NCBI GenBank assembly: GCA_002391275.1
Contig: DGSC01000001.1
Span: 1 to 56,747 of the forward strand
Reading direction: 5' to 3'
DNA length: 56,747 bases
Origin: Prevotellaceae bacterium UBA4372
Lineage (GTDB): Bacteria; Bacteroidota; Bacteroidia; Bacteroidales; Bacteroidaceae
Position numbers and translations under genes: made by a program. A model generated the notes under the pieces. It saw only the letters and a program-made list of their open reading frames with translations. It had not been told where the DNA came from and searched no databases. Shown in pieces: positions 16,817-24,635 of the stretch. Within the stretch, counting starts at the first letter, position 1. Each line of letters begins with the position of its first letter.

Positions 16817-17188
16817 TTATCTATTTCTTGAACAAATCTTAATCAAGAATAACATACTGCATAATATGATGCAAATAGCAAAACAAAACACTCCATGCAC
16901 ATAGGCAGGCAATGTTAGGCTTAGGATATTCATGTCAAAGACCTGATTGAGGGTTATTGATGCCATCACAATCATGCTTATCACTTCAAAGATGAGGGCC
17001 GCATGAAGCACATCTGATTTGATTGTCATTTTTGTGTTTTTGTCCTTTAAAACACATCCAACATAATTGCCAATCATACATGACATAAACACACTACTCC
17101 CCGTAAATAGTCTTGTATTCTCGTAAATTAAACTATACACAACAACGAATACAAGGAATACAATAATGCCTACGAGTAGCTTCCTCAT
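16817..17188 (-). CDS. Small polytopic membrane protein, unknown function
   Basis: I do not recognise a family for this 123-residue protein. It has four predicted membrane segments: residues ~4-22 (LLVGIIVFLVFVVVYSLI), ~30-46, ~63-83 and ~93-117. Charged residues sit at both ends (MRK and KICSRNR). Its ATG overlaps the stop of the upstream lipoprotein gene by ATGA, so the two are translationally coupled. That organisation, with a small multi-pass protein directly after a protein with a bacteriocin-like tail, is what an immunity or export partner would look like; this is inference. The base composition is more AT-rich than the flanking genes. Confidence 0.75.
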   Translation of the reverse strand: MRKLLVGIIVFLVFVVVYSLIYENTRLFTGSSVFMSCMIGNYVGCVLKDKNTKMTIKSDVLHAALIFEVISMIVMASITLNQVFDMNILSLTLPAYVHGVFCFAICIILCSMLFLIKICSRNR

Positions 17189-17793
17189 AAACCATCACAG
17201 ATTTGAATAGCAGCAGCCGTGTATGCAGCACTGATTGCTATTGAAGCCCCTAATGAAACCATACCAGCAGGCACGCTCCATGCCAATCCTGCAACAAATA
17301 GGCCGAGATTGCATCCCCAGGCAGCAGCTGAAGCTCTCGTCACAACATCGTTCCCATAGACCTGTGTAATATCAAATTGTGCTTTTTCCATATTATAAGT
17401 GCCACTCATTATAGGATCACCTAATTCATTATATGCTGTGTACTGAATAAGGGAAGAATCTACATGAATTCCATCAAATTCCATCCGTATGCAATAAGCA
17501 ACTTCATTTTCTTTGTTTAGCATATTCACCCAAGCACCAGAATATTCTGCATTGATGTAAATATCAGCTACTAGCGAGGATGTATTGGACGTGCAATGAT
17601 ATCCCTCAATATAATTGTTATCGAATGTCCTCGTGACAGGTGTAGTACTGATAGGAGTGACATCTATGATACGTGATTCTTTGCTTGGAATGGGTTCTTC
17701 CGCATCATTATTACAGGATACCATAAACATACATACGATTGCACAAGCAAGACTTTCCATTAAAGTGGAAATTTTGATAAAATAATTTTTCAT
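17185..17793 (-). CDS. Lipoprotein with hydrophobic, bacteriocin-like C-terminus
   Basis: The 202-residue protein starts at the ATG read from 17793; the preceding 23 codons overlap the end of the upstream gene and are not signal-like. A lipoprotein signal (VCMFMVSC) is followed by ~120 polar residues with beta-strand character. The last ~50 residues are almost uncharged and rich in Gly, Ala and Ser (WGCNLGLFVAGLAWS, MVSLGASIAISAAY). They carry two cysteines, in WGC and QICDGL, that could form a disulfide. That tail resembles class II bacteriocin or pore-forming peptide segments, but I know of no named family. It lies 28 nt after a DUF3244-like gene and overlaps the next gene by 4 nt. Confidence 0.75.
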   Translation of the reverse strand: MKNYFIKISTLMESLACAIVCMFMVSCNNDAEEPIPSKESRIIDVTPISTTPVTRTFDNNYIEGYHCTSNTSSLVADIYINAEYSGAWVNMLNKENEVAYCIRMEFDGIHVDSSLIQYTAYNELGDPIMSGTYNMEKAQFDITQVYGNDVVTRASAAAWGCNLGLFVAGLAWSVPAGMVSLGASIAISAAYTAAAIQICDGL

Positions 17794-17821
17794 AAATGTT
17801 GATTTCTTTGATGAAATGGAT

Positions 17822-18208
17822 TTATATTTGGAACGTTCCTTCAAAAGTGAGCTCATTGACATATACAGATAATGTATACTCTCCTTCCTCCAGCATTATT
17901 GTTGAAATGGCCCATATCTCTTCATCTAGAATATAAGCATAGCCAGAAAGGCAGTCACAACCGTTATTATCAGAAATTGTATATGAGATTATCCCTAAGT
18001 CAGCATTGCCTATAAATGATAAAGTTGCTTCTTCGTCATCATAAATAACGGAAGGCAGATAACTATAGTTTACTGGAGCCTTGTGAACGGGATGTTCCCG
18101 ACCTTCAGAGCTGTTTGATACGTTGTTCAAAATGATAGACTCTGCAGCCGAGAACTTAGTAACAATCATAGCCAAAATGGCTATAGTTGAGATAAGAAAT
18201 CGTTTCAT
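17822..18208 (-). CDS. Small secreted protein, DUF3244-like
   Basis: The 128-residue protein has a signal peptide (MKRFLISTIAILAMIVTKFSAA) followed by a short linker. The C-terminal domain begins at YSYLPSVIYDDEEATLSFIG and ends VNELTFEGTFQI. The pattern of a proline-led start, alternating beta-strands and the ending GEYTLSVYVN...GTF matches the Bacteroidetes DUF3244 secreted beta-sandwich family, whose role is unknown. It is the first gene of a three-gene minus-strand operon and is divergent from a TPR-HTH regulator. Such small secreted proteins often sit next to TPR-HTH regulators in this group, which makes a signalling link plausible but unproven. Confidence 0.72.
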   Translation of the reverse strand: MKRFLISTIAILAMIVTKFSAAESIILNNVSNSSEGREHPVHKAPVNYSYLPSVIYDDEEATLSFIGNADLGIISYTISDNNGCDCLSGYAYILDEEIWAISTIMLEEGEYTLSVYVNELTFEGTFQI

Positions 18209-18245
18209 ATGTGATAATTGTTTAATGAATTGCTGAATTTGGCTG

Positions 18246-18276
18246 CAAAATTAGAGGAACAATGGTGACAGTGCAA
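18246..18276 (-). promoter_or_regulatory. Promoter of the DUF3244-like operon
   Basis: On the minus strand TTG (18276-18274) is followed after exactly 20 nt by TAATTTTG (18253-18246). It lies back-to-back with the regulator promoter, so one site could control both directions. Confidence 0.7.
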
Positions 18277-18349
18277 GCTATTTTGGTGCCAAGTAGTTCC
18301 ACAGTGAATAAATTAGATTCTTGTAACGCCCTTAAACCTTGTTTTTTTG

Positions 18350-18357
18350 TACCTTTG
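18350..18357 (+). promoter_or_regulatory. -7 element for the TPR-HTH regulator
   Basis: TACCTTTG matches TAnnTTTG exactly. The ATG at 18370 is only 12 nt further on, so the leader would be about 8-10 nt. This also excludes the frame's upstream ATG at 18262. Confidence 0.65.
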
Positions 18358-18369
18358 CAAAAAAAACAA

Positions 18370-19986
18370 ATGAAACGCCGAAATAGCCATTTAATTCTTC
18401 TGATACCAATTCTATTTACTGCATGCCATAATTCTTCTTTAATAGAGACCTTAGATTATATAGATTCTTTGTGCAACGTACGTCCCGACTCCGCGGTAAT
18501 TATGTTGGATTCAATCGGTGAATACGTGTTAAACGAAAATGAAAATGTTATTCATTGGTGGCAGCTTCTTTCCATCAAGTCCCAGGATAGAACGGACAGA
18601 CCTTTGGTTTCCGATTCCATCATCAAGAAGGTCACAACATATTACGATCAACATGGTCCCATAGAAAAACGAATTGAATCACACTACTACTTGGGGCGGA
18701 CATACGCAGAGTTGCATGATAGACCCAGAGCGCTTGTTGAATTCCTCAACGTGATATCTCTTTCTGAGAAATACGGTATACCTAATCCTCATGCTATGGC
18801 CAATGCTTGTTCCCAACTCTCTGAGATTTATAGAAGACAAGAACAATATTCAACTGCCTTGGACATTGTGAAGAAAGGCTATCAAGTAGCTGAAGATTAT
18901 GGCTTCATGGATCCTATCTACATTATGGATGTTGCAACTTGTTACAAGGGTGTGGGAGATTTGCAATCCACTCGTAAATTTTACCAGAAAGCTTTGACAA
19001 TGATGCGAGAAGAGGATTGCCTTGAAGAATATTCTGAGATGATTACAGAAATATTGGATCACTATGCCCGATGGGGGCATAAGAAACAAGCCGATGAATG
19101 TCTGCAAATTCTGGAAAGTTTCTCACCAGAGAAACGGCCCAAGAATTACTTTGGAGGCAAGGCCAGCTATTTTGAATATTTCGGGCCGTTGGATTCGGCC
19201 ATACACTATAATCGCATAGAACTGATGGATTCTACGGACTATTTGAAATGTTGTTATTCTGCACGTACACTGATGGCACTTTATCTAAAAAAGGGAAACT
19301 ATCAGGAAGCATGTCGCTATGCAATGGCATACGTTGAAGCCAATGACTCCATGAAGTCTCAACTTAAAATAGCTCAGACGCAGGATGCTAATAATGAGTA
19401 CCAATACTATCGTGACTTAGGAGCTGAGACAGAAGCATATAAACAAGCAAGTAAAGCGCGGCTACATCTAACCTTGACAATAGCTTTAGCCATTATTGTT
19501 TTACTATTTGTACTCACCGCTTATCTGTCTTATCAACGGCAAATGGAGCATAAGCTCTATTTGCATAATCAAGTGATACAAAATCAAAAAGAAGAAATGA
19601 GGTTGAAAGATGCTACTATCAGCGAACAGCAACATGAGGTGGGAAATCTCATTCGCCATACTCTTTCATCTGTTGTCCTTAATAGTCCATCTGAGGTTTT
19701 TGAACGTTTCCAAAACGCGGCAAAAGGCAGGGGACGAATAAAAGACGACATAGAATGGGAAGAACTGGCAGCTACTCTCGACCTGCAATACCCTCATTTC
19801 ATCACGTCCGTATACGAGCGCTGGCCACTCATTAAACCAGATGAACTTCACGTCGTATGTCTTATGAAGATGGGCTTGAACAACACCCAAATTATGAATG
19901 TGACAGAGCAACCAAAGACTTCTGTTTATCGGCGAATAAGGAAAATACGGCAGAATCTAGACGACTTAATAAAAACACAAACGTAA
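18370..19986 (+). CDS. Membrane-spanning TPR sensor with C-terminal HTH
   Basis: The 538-residue protein combines an N-terminal export or lipoprotein signal (IPILFTAC), a periplasmic helical TPR array (~60-350), one membrane helix (~365-386, TLTIALAIIVLLFVLTAYLS) and a coiled coil. The C-terminal part is cytoplasmic and ends in a helix-turn-helix (~490-530, DELHVVCLMKMGLNNTQI then PKTSVYRRIRKIRQ). This architecture is a one-component membrane regulator typical of Bacteroidetes; the ligand is unknown. TPRs (for example YYLGRTYAELHDRPRALVEF) usually bind proteins or peptides. It is divergent from the DUF3244-like operon, its most likely target and perhaps the source of its ligand. Composition is AT-rich like that operon. 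Confidence 0.85.
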   Translation: MKRRNSHLILLIPILFTACHNSSLIETLDYIDSLCNVRPDSAVIMLDSIGEYVLNENENVIHWWQLLSIKSQDRTDRPLVSDSIIKKVTTYYDQHGPIEKRIESHYYLGRTYAELHDRPRALVEFLNVISLSEKYGIPNPHAMANACSQLSEIYRRQEQYSTALDIVKKGYQVAEDYGFMDPIYIMDVATCYKGVGDLQSTRKFYQKALTMMREEDCLEEYSEMITEILDHYARWGHKKQADECLQILESFSPEKRPKNYFGGKASYFEYFGPLDSAIHYNRIELMDSTDYLKCCYSARTLMALYLKKGNYQEACRYAMAYVEANDSMKSQLKIAQTQDANNEYQYYRDLGAETEAYKQASKARLHLTLTIALAIIVLLFVLTAYLSYQRQMEHKLYLHNQVIQNQKEEMRLKDATISEQQHEVGNLIRHTLSSVVLNSPSEVFERFQNAAKGRGRIKDDIEWEELAATLDLQYPHFITSVYERWPLIKPDELHVVCLMKMGLNNTQIMNVTEQPKTSVYRRIRKIRQNLDDLIKTQT

Positions 19987-19998
19987 CAACTTTTTGTT

Positions 19999-21411
19999 TT
20001 AACTTAGTAGCTCGTTAATGAAGATTGAGGCGATAGCGATTGGTGCTACCCACCGAATCAGGAAAAAGAACGAGACAAAGAGCCAACGGGGATAGCGAAG
20101 GGTGTGTTTGTTGGTAAGTTCCTCGACCACCAGCCACTGGGGCAGACGCCATCCTACAAAGATGCTCAACACAATGCCGCTGAGTGGCATAATCCACATC
20201 GCCGTCAAATCGTTGAAGGCATCAAAGAAACCGCGCCCGGCAAAAGGACGGAAATCAGCCAACGGCCCAAAACTGAGAGCGCAAAGAGAGCTTAATACCA
20301 CAACAGTAACAGTCATATAAGTAGCCGCTCGCCGCCGCGACGAGCCATAGCGGTCGACAAAGAAAGCGGTCACTTCCTCGTGCATGGAGATTGTACTGGT
20401 CAAAGCCGCAAGCACCAACAGGACATAGAACATCAGCGAAAACACATATCCCAGAATAGGCGTGGCACTGAAGAGCGTGTTGAAGACGCTTGGCAACGTG
20501 ACAAAGACCAGCCCAGGTCCAGCATCGGGCGACACGCCATCGACAGAAAACACAGCCGGGAAAATGATGAAGCCACTCAACACTGCCACTAACGTATCTA
20601 TACCCACAACGTTTGCGGCGGTCTTCATGAGCGGCACATCCGGCTTGAAGTAGCTGGCATAGGTCGAAAGGCAGCCTATGGCTATGGACAAGGAGAAAAA
20701 TGCCTGCCCCAAGGCGCTAAGCAGCGTAGAAGGAGTGATTTTTGAGAAGTCCGGGTGCAAGAGGAAGTCAACCCCACGGGATGCGCCAGGCATCGTGAGA
20801 GCCCCGATAGCCAAGAGAAGCATGAGCATGAAGAGCAAAGGCATGAGCACTTTGGAGAAACGCTCTATACCATTTTGCACCCCTCGCTGTATGATGACAT
20901 GCGTCAGCAAGATGAAAATCAGCGAATACACCAGCGGCCCCCATGTCGACGAGCTGAAGGAGGAGAAGTGTTGCGAAGCATCATTAATGGTGGCAAGCGA
21001 CCCTGAAGCAGCATCCACCGCATACTTCAACACCCACCCCGCAACTACGGCATAGTAACTGAGAATAAGCGTTACACACAACATTCCCGCATAACCCGTC
21101 AAAGGCCACAACTTGTTCAGCCGCTTGGTAAGCCACGAAAAACGCCCTTCACGACTGGGATTCTGCCGCACCAGTTGCTCGTAAGCCGAAGCAATGTCGG
21201 TGTGAGTGCGACGCCCGATGATGAATTCTGCCGTCATCATGGGAACTCCAAGAAAGACGACACACGCCAAATAGAGAATGATAAAGGCTGCACCACCATT
21301 CTGCCCAGTTTCGACTGGAAAACGCCATATATTGCCCAACCCGACAGAGCTGCCGGCAGTAGCCATTACGATGCCCAGTTTCGTGGCAAAACTTCCTCGT
21401 GATTTTTCCAT
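19999..21411 (-). CDS. Sodium-dependent transporter, NSS family (second of pair)
   Basis: The 470-residue inner-membrane protein is a neurotransmitter:sodium symporter homologue with about twelve membrane helices and the LeuT-type inverted-repeat fold. TM1 carries the substrate and sodium signature SSVGLGNIWRFPVETGQNGGAAF. Other family motifs are VPMMTAEFIIGRRTH, FFSLSIAIGCLSTYASY and VFVTLPSVF. These carriers bring in amino acids with Na+. It starts 22 nt after the stop of a clearly related gene, so the two are a tandem duplicate in one operon. Its substrate cannot be told from the sequence. It ends 12 nt from the converging regulator gene. Confidence 0.94.
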   Translation of the reverse strand: MEKSRGSFATKLGIVMATAGSSVGLGNIWRFPVETGQNGGAAFIILYLACVVFLGVPMMTAEFIIGRRTHTDIASAYEQLVRQNPSREGRFSWLTKRLNKLWPLTGYAGMLCVTLILSYYAVVAGWVLKYAVDAASGSLATINDASQHFSSFSSSTWGPLVYSLIFILLTHVIIQRGVQNGIERFSKVLMPLLFMLMLLLAIGALTMPGASRGVDFLLHPDFSKITPSTLLSALGQAFFSLSIAIGCLSTYASYFKPDVPLMKTAANVVGIDTLVAVLSGFIIFPAVFSVDGVSPDAGPGLVFVTLPSVFNTLFSATPILGYVFSLMFYVLLVLAALTSTISMHEEVTAFFVDRYGSSRRRAATYMTVTVVVLSSLCALSFGPLADFRPFAGRGFFDAFNDLTAMWIMPLSGIVLSIFVGWRLPQWLVVEELTNKHTLRYPRWLFVSFFFLIRWVAPIAIASIFINELLS

Positions 21412-21433
21412 AGACTTGCCTCACACGGGTATG

Positions 21434-22801
21434 TCACCCAATTAAACCTAATTCCTTGATAAAAATACCTCCCACAGCCAAAGGGATAATCCACCTGAGC
21501 AGAAAGACAAACGCGCTGATGAGCCACGAAGGAACACGCAAAGACCCGTGGTTAGTGAGTTGTGCCACAATAATCTCGCGATCGAGGCGCCACCCTACGA
21601 ATATCGAAATAATAATGCCTCCGACGGGCAGGAATATCTTAGCCGAAACGAAGTCGAAGAAATCGAAGAATGTGAGGCCAAACAATCCTTTGAAATCTGC
21701 CAAGACGCCAAACGACAGAGAGCAAAGAACCCCTACTGCGACACATACCAACGTGACAACAGCAGTAGCGGAGCGGCGACTGATATTAAAATGCTCGATG
21801 AGGAATGCCGTGGGCGGTTCGTGCAAACTGAACATGCTTGTCAAAGCAGCCAACAGCAACAACAGATAGAACATCACAGAAAAGAACCATCCCAACAAGG
21901 GCAGACCTCCAAAAGCAATCTTAAAGACATGCGGCAAGGTAATGAACACCAGACCTGGTCCGGCATCCGGAGCAACGGCTTCGACAGAGAATACGGCCGG
22001 GAATATGATGAAGCCACTCATGATAGCCACAATCGTGTCGATAAGTGCTACACTCCCTGCCGTCTTTATCAGCTTGGCATCATCGGTGAAATAACTGGCA
22101 TAAGTGCATAGGCAACCCATGGCCAGCGACAGTGAGAAAAAGGCTTGGCCCATGGCACTAAGAACAACAGACGATGTCAGCTTTGAGAAATCCGGGTACA
22201 ACAAGAAGCGCAAACCTTCGCGCGAACCAGGCATTGAAAACGAAAAAACCACCAACATGGCTATAATCAAGAGCAGCATCGGCATCATCAGCTTAGACGA
22301 ACGCTCGATGCCTGCCTGTACACCACGGTAGATCACGATGTGGCACATCAACATAACCACCAGCATGTAGATTAAAGGTTCCCAGACAGCACCAGAAAAA
22401 GACGTGAAGTAAGCAGCACTGTCCGTAATATTCCCGAGCCCACCTACAAGAGCTTCAACCAGGTATTTCATCGTCCATCCTGCCACAACACCATAGTAGC
22501 AAAGAATAAACCATGCTGTGAACACCCCTAAGTAGCCTTGCAGGATCCAGCCAGAACGAGGGGCGAGTTGGCGATAGGCATCAGCCGTGTTCTTATGAGT
22601 GTGACGGCCAATGATGAATTCAGACACCATGAGCGGCAAGCCCAGCACAACTACGCATAGCACATAGACAAGGATGAAAGCCGCACCGCCACCAGTACCG
22701 ACCTCTGTAGGGAAGCGCCAAACATTGCCCAAACCTACTGCAGATCCAGCCGAAGCCAGCACAATTCCTAATTTACTATTGAAATTTGCTCTTTTTTTCA
22801 T
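21434..22801 (-). CDS. Sodium-dependent transporter, NSS family (first of pair)
   Basis: This 455-residue paralogue of the next gene has the TM1 signature SAVGLGNVWRFPTEVG, followed by LPLMVSEFIIGRHTH, FFSLSLAMGCLCTYASYF and FITLPHVF. The ATG read from 22801 is chosen because the -7 promoter element lies at 22811-22818, upstream of it. The longer frame from 22852 would begin before the transcript. It is the promoter-proximal member of the pair. Both predicted proteins keep the unwound-helix glycines of TM1, so both should be functional Na+-coupled carriers, probably for amino acids. Confidence 0.94.
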   Translation of the reverse strand: MKKRANFNSKLGIVLASAGSAVGLGNVWRFPTEVGTGGGAAFILVYVLCVVVLGLPLMVSEFIIGRHTHKNTADAYRQLAPRSGWILQGYLGVFTAWFILCYYGVVAGWTMKYLVEALVGGLGNITDSAAYFTSFSGAVWEPLIYMLVVMLMCHIVIYRGVQAGIERSSKLMMPMLLLIIAMLVVFSFSMPGSREGLRFLLYPDFSKLTSSVVLSAMGQAFFSLSLAMGCLCTYASYFTDDAKLIKTAGSVALIDTIVAIMSGFIIFPAVFSVEAVAPDAGPGLVFITLPHVFKIAFGGLPLLGWFFSVMFYLLLLLAALTSMFSLHEPPTAFLIEHFNISRRSATAVVTLVCVAVGVLCSLSFGVLADFKGLFGLTFFDFFDFVSAKIFLPVGGIIISIFVGWRLDREIIVAQLTNHGSLRVPSWLISAFVFLLRWIIPLAVGGIFIKELGLIG

Positions 22802-22810
22802 AATCGGCTG

Positions 22811-22818
22811 CAAAGTTA
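22811..22818 (-). promoter_or_regulatory. -7 element for the NSS transporter operon
   Basis: The minus strand reads TAACTTTG with a TTG 21 nt upstream (22842-22840). The start codon is only about 5-10 nt past the expected transcript start. Confidence 0.65.
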
Positions 22819-22824
22819 TGCATA

Positions 22825-22846
22825 TTTGTTGTAATTTTGCAACAAA
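22825..22846 (+). promoter_or_regulatory. Inverted repeat enclosing the VanZ-gene -7 element (possible operator)
   Basis: TTTGTTG (22825-22831) and CAACAAA (22840-22846) are perfect inverted arms around TAATTTTG (22832-22839), itself a -7 match for the plus strand. The right arm also contains the -33 TTG of the divergent NSS promoter, so a bound protein could affect both. A hairpin role is the alternative. Confidence 0.5.
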
Positions 22847-22888
22847 ATTCAAACATTCTGCAACAATTAATAAATTAACAATCGTAAA

Positions 22889-23296
22889 ATGCTTACATTT
22901 TTAAAAAAATATCCCCTGACAGTATGTTTGTCAGCCTTTATCGTTGTAGCATGCCTAATGCCCATACCCGAGGTTCCTGTTGCTGCCGACGTTCCACTCT
23001 TCGACAAATGGACTCACATGCTGATGTACACTTGCCTTTGCACATTGATGTGGATTGAATATTGGCACAGCCACAAGCACGACGCCGTATGGTCGCATCT
23101 CAACAATCGCTTGTCCCACATTATTCTGTTGGCCTTATGTGTGCCCCTATGTTTGAGCGGCGTTCTGGAACTGCTTCAAGCCTATGCCACCACCTACCGC
23201 TCAGGCGAGTGGCTCGACTTTTTTGCCAATACTATTGGTGTAGGCATTGGCAACATTTTGGGCATAAGTTGTGGAAATTACATCAAAACTCGCTGA
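22889..23296 (+). CDS. VanZ-like membrane protein
   Basis: The 135-residue protein has about four membrane segments and matches the small VanZ-like family. It has the N-terminal helix with a LMPIPEVP loop, DKWTHMLMYTCLCTLMW carrying the family's D-K-x-x-H-x-x-x-Y pattern, and a late LELLQAY...GEWLDFFANTIGVGIG stretch that matches E-x-x-Q...D-x-x-x-N. VanZ of enterococci gives low-level teicoplanin resistance, but the role of short VanZ-like proteins in Bacteroidales is unknown. In this phylum such a gene commonly follows gcvH, which is not present here. It stands alone, divergent from the transporter operon. Confidence 0.85.
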   Translation: MLTFLKKYPLTVCLSAFIVVACLMPIPEVPVAADVPLFDKWTHMLMYTCLCTLMWIEYWHSHKHDAVWSHLNNRLSHIILLALCVPLCLSGVLELLQAYATTYRSGEWLDFFANTIGVGIGNILGISCGNYIKTR

Positions 23297-23369
23297 ATTG
23301 TTCAAGAAGCGCTTTCAAAGTATCATTTAGCACATAAAAACAACGAAAAAATAGAAAAACGCCAAAATA

Positions 23370-23401
23370 TTTGGCTAAAAAAGCTCTTTTTACTAATTTT
23401 G
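23370..23401 (+). promoter_or_regulatory. Promoter for the small secreted protein gene
   Basis: TTTG at 23370-23373 and TAATTTTG at 23394-23401 are 20 nt apart. The leader to the ATG at 23433 would be about 26 nt. Confidence 0.75.
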
Positions 23402-23432
23402 CCCCCAAACAAGCCTAAAAAAAACAACAAAT

Positions 23433-23816
23433 ATGGCCTCCAACAAACGCATACGCAACGCCCTAATGTACGTGAATCTGCTGCTTGCATTCGTGTGGGT
23501 GCCCCAAAGTGCTACGGCCGACACCCAACGTCGCGACAGCACCAGCCGCCGTCCCTTCGTCAACGAGATACGCGTAAGCACCAGCTCCGACCTGCCCAAT
23601 CTGCGTCACCGTATGCTCACGTCAGCCATTCCTGTTGAAATCAGGCAACAGGGACGTCACCTTTGCATAACAAGCCGACAGGCTCAGTTGCTGCCCATCT
23701 ACAGTTCGAGCGGCACCCTCTATTCGTCGTTCCGTCTTTCGAAAGGTACGAACTGGCTCAGCGGGCTTCCCCGTGGCTCTTATTTCATCAACAATCGTAA
23801 AATCACCATCAACTGA
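23433..23816 (+). CDS. Small secreted protein with C-terminal beta-domain, unknown function
   Basis: The 127-residue protein has a signal peptide (about residues 1-29, MYVNLLLAFVWVPQSATA) and a basic, Ser/Arg-rich middle. Its ~65-residue C-terminal part looks like a small beta-sandwich (IPVEIRQQGRHLCITSRQA, LPIYSSSGTLYSSFRLS, LPRGSYFINNRKITIN). The ending, with a Gly-x-Tyr turn before the last strand, resembles the DUF3244 and Por-secretion-tail folds, but the match is too weak to name. It has its own promoter. glsA begins within 10 nt of its stop, so it may head the transcript for the glycine-lipid genes. Confidence 0.65.
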   Translation: MASNKRIRNALMYVNLLLAFVWVPQSATADTQRRDSTSRRPFVNEIRVSTSSDLPNLRHRMLTSAIPVEIRQQGRHLCITSRQAQLLPIYSSSGTLYSSFRLSKGTNWLSGLPRGSYFINNRKITIN

Positions 23817-23825
23817 TTCTTGCAC

Positions 23826-24635
23826 GTGGATCCGTCTGCTACCATAGACATAGATAGTATCGTACGCAAGCGTGCCGGCTCGCGTGCGCGGTGGATTCCG
23901 CGTTTCGTCACGCGGTGGCTGGAGCGATTCATCCATCAGGACTTCATCAACTCATATCTTATAGAAGGGCGCGAAGGAGTCGATTTCTGCGATGGTGTTA
24001 TCGAGAAGCTCGGTGTAACGATTGATGTTGAAGGCATCGCCGATTTGCCCGCAGAAGCACGTCCGATGACGTTCGTCAGCAACCATCCGCTTGGCGCCAT
24101 TGACGGTGTAGCATTGGGCGGCATCATCGGACGCAAGTATGAAGGCCGCGTCAAATACTTGGTCAACGACCTGTTGATGAACCTCAAAGGTCTTGCGCCA
24201 TTGTGCATAGGCATCAACAAGCTGGGAGGACAGTCGCGCAACTTCCCGCAGCAAGTGAAAGAAGCATTCGAAAGCGACAATCATATCATTATGTTCCCGG
24301 CAGGCCTTTGCTCGCGCCTTATTGACGGCGAGATTCACGACATCCCATGGAGCAAGGCCTTCGTGACGAAAAGCGTGCAGAGCCAACGCGACATCGTCCC
24401 GGTGCACTTCATCGGACAAAACTCGCCCCGCTTTTATCGCATAGCAAAATGGTGCAAACGTCTACACCTGAAATTCAATATCGCGATGCTCACCCTGCCC
24501 GATGAGATGTACCGTTCGCAAGGACGACACTACATCGTGCGCTTCGGGAAGCCCATCCCTTACCAGACATTCGACAACAGCCGCACCCCAGCCCAATGGG
24601 CCGCATGGGTCGAGGAGCAAGTTTACAATATATGA
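23826..24635 (+). CDS. glsA: Lysophospholipid acyltransferase-like protein, glycine-lipid O-acyltransferase (GlsA-like)
   Basis: The ~269-residue protein belongs to the PlsC-like acyltransferases, with the catalytic stretch FVSNHPLGAIDG and the later GGQSRNFPQQ and IMFPAGLCSR blocks. Paired directly with an OlsB-like N-acyltransferase, it corresponds to GlsA of Bacteroides, which adds the second acyl chain in glycine (and serine-glycine) lipid synthesis. There is no ATG near the start: the frame opens with TTG at 23820 or GTG at 23826. GTG is preferred because homologues begin just before the IDIDSIV segment. Its stop overlaps the start of glsB as ATGA. It acts at the inner membrane. Confidence 0.85.
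   Translation: MDPSATIDIDSIVRKRAGSRARWIPRFVTRWLERFIHQDFINSYLIEGREGVDFCDGVIEKLGVTIDVEGIADLPAEARPMTFVSNHPLGAIDGVALGGIIGRKYEGRVKYLVNDLLMNLKGLAPLCIGINKLGGQSRNFPQQVKEAFESDNHIIMFPAGLCSRLIDGEIHDIPWSKAFVTKSVQSQRDIVPVHFIGQNSPRFYRIAKWCKRLHLKFNIAMLTLPDEMYRSQGRHYIVRFGKPIPYQTFDNSRTPAQWAAWVEEQVYNI

Noticed and set aside
19999..22801. Tandem NSS transporters as a novel system
   Set aside because: A duplicated pair of sodium symporters in one operon is common and needs no special explanation.
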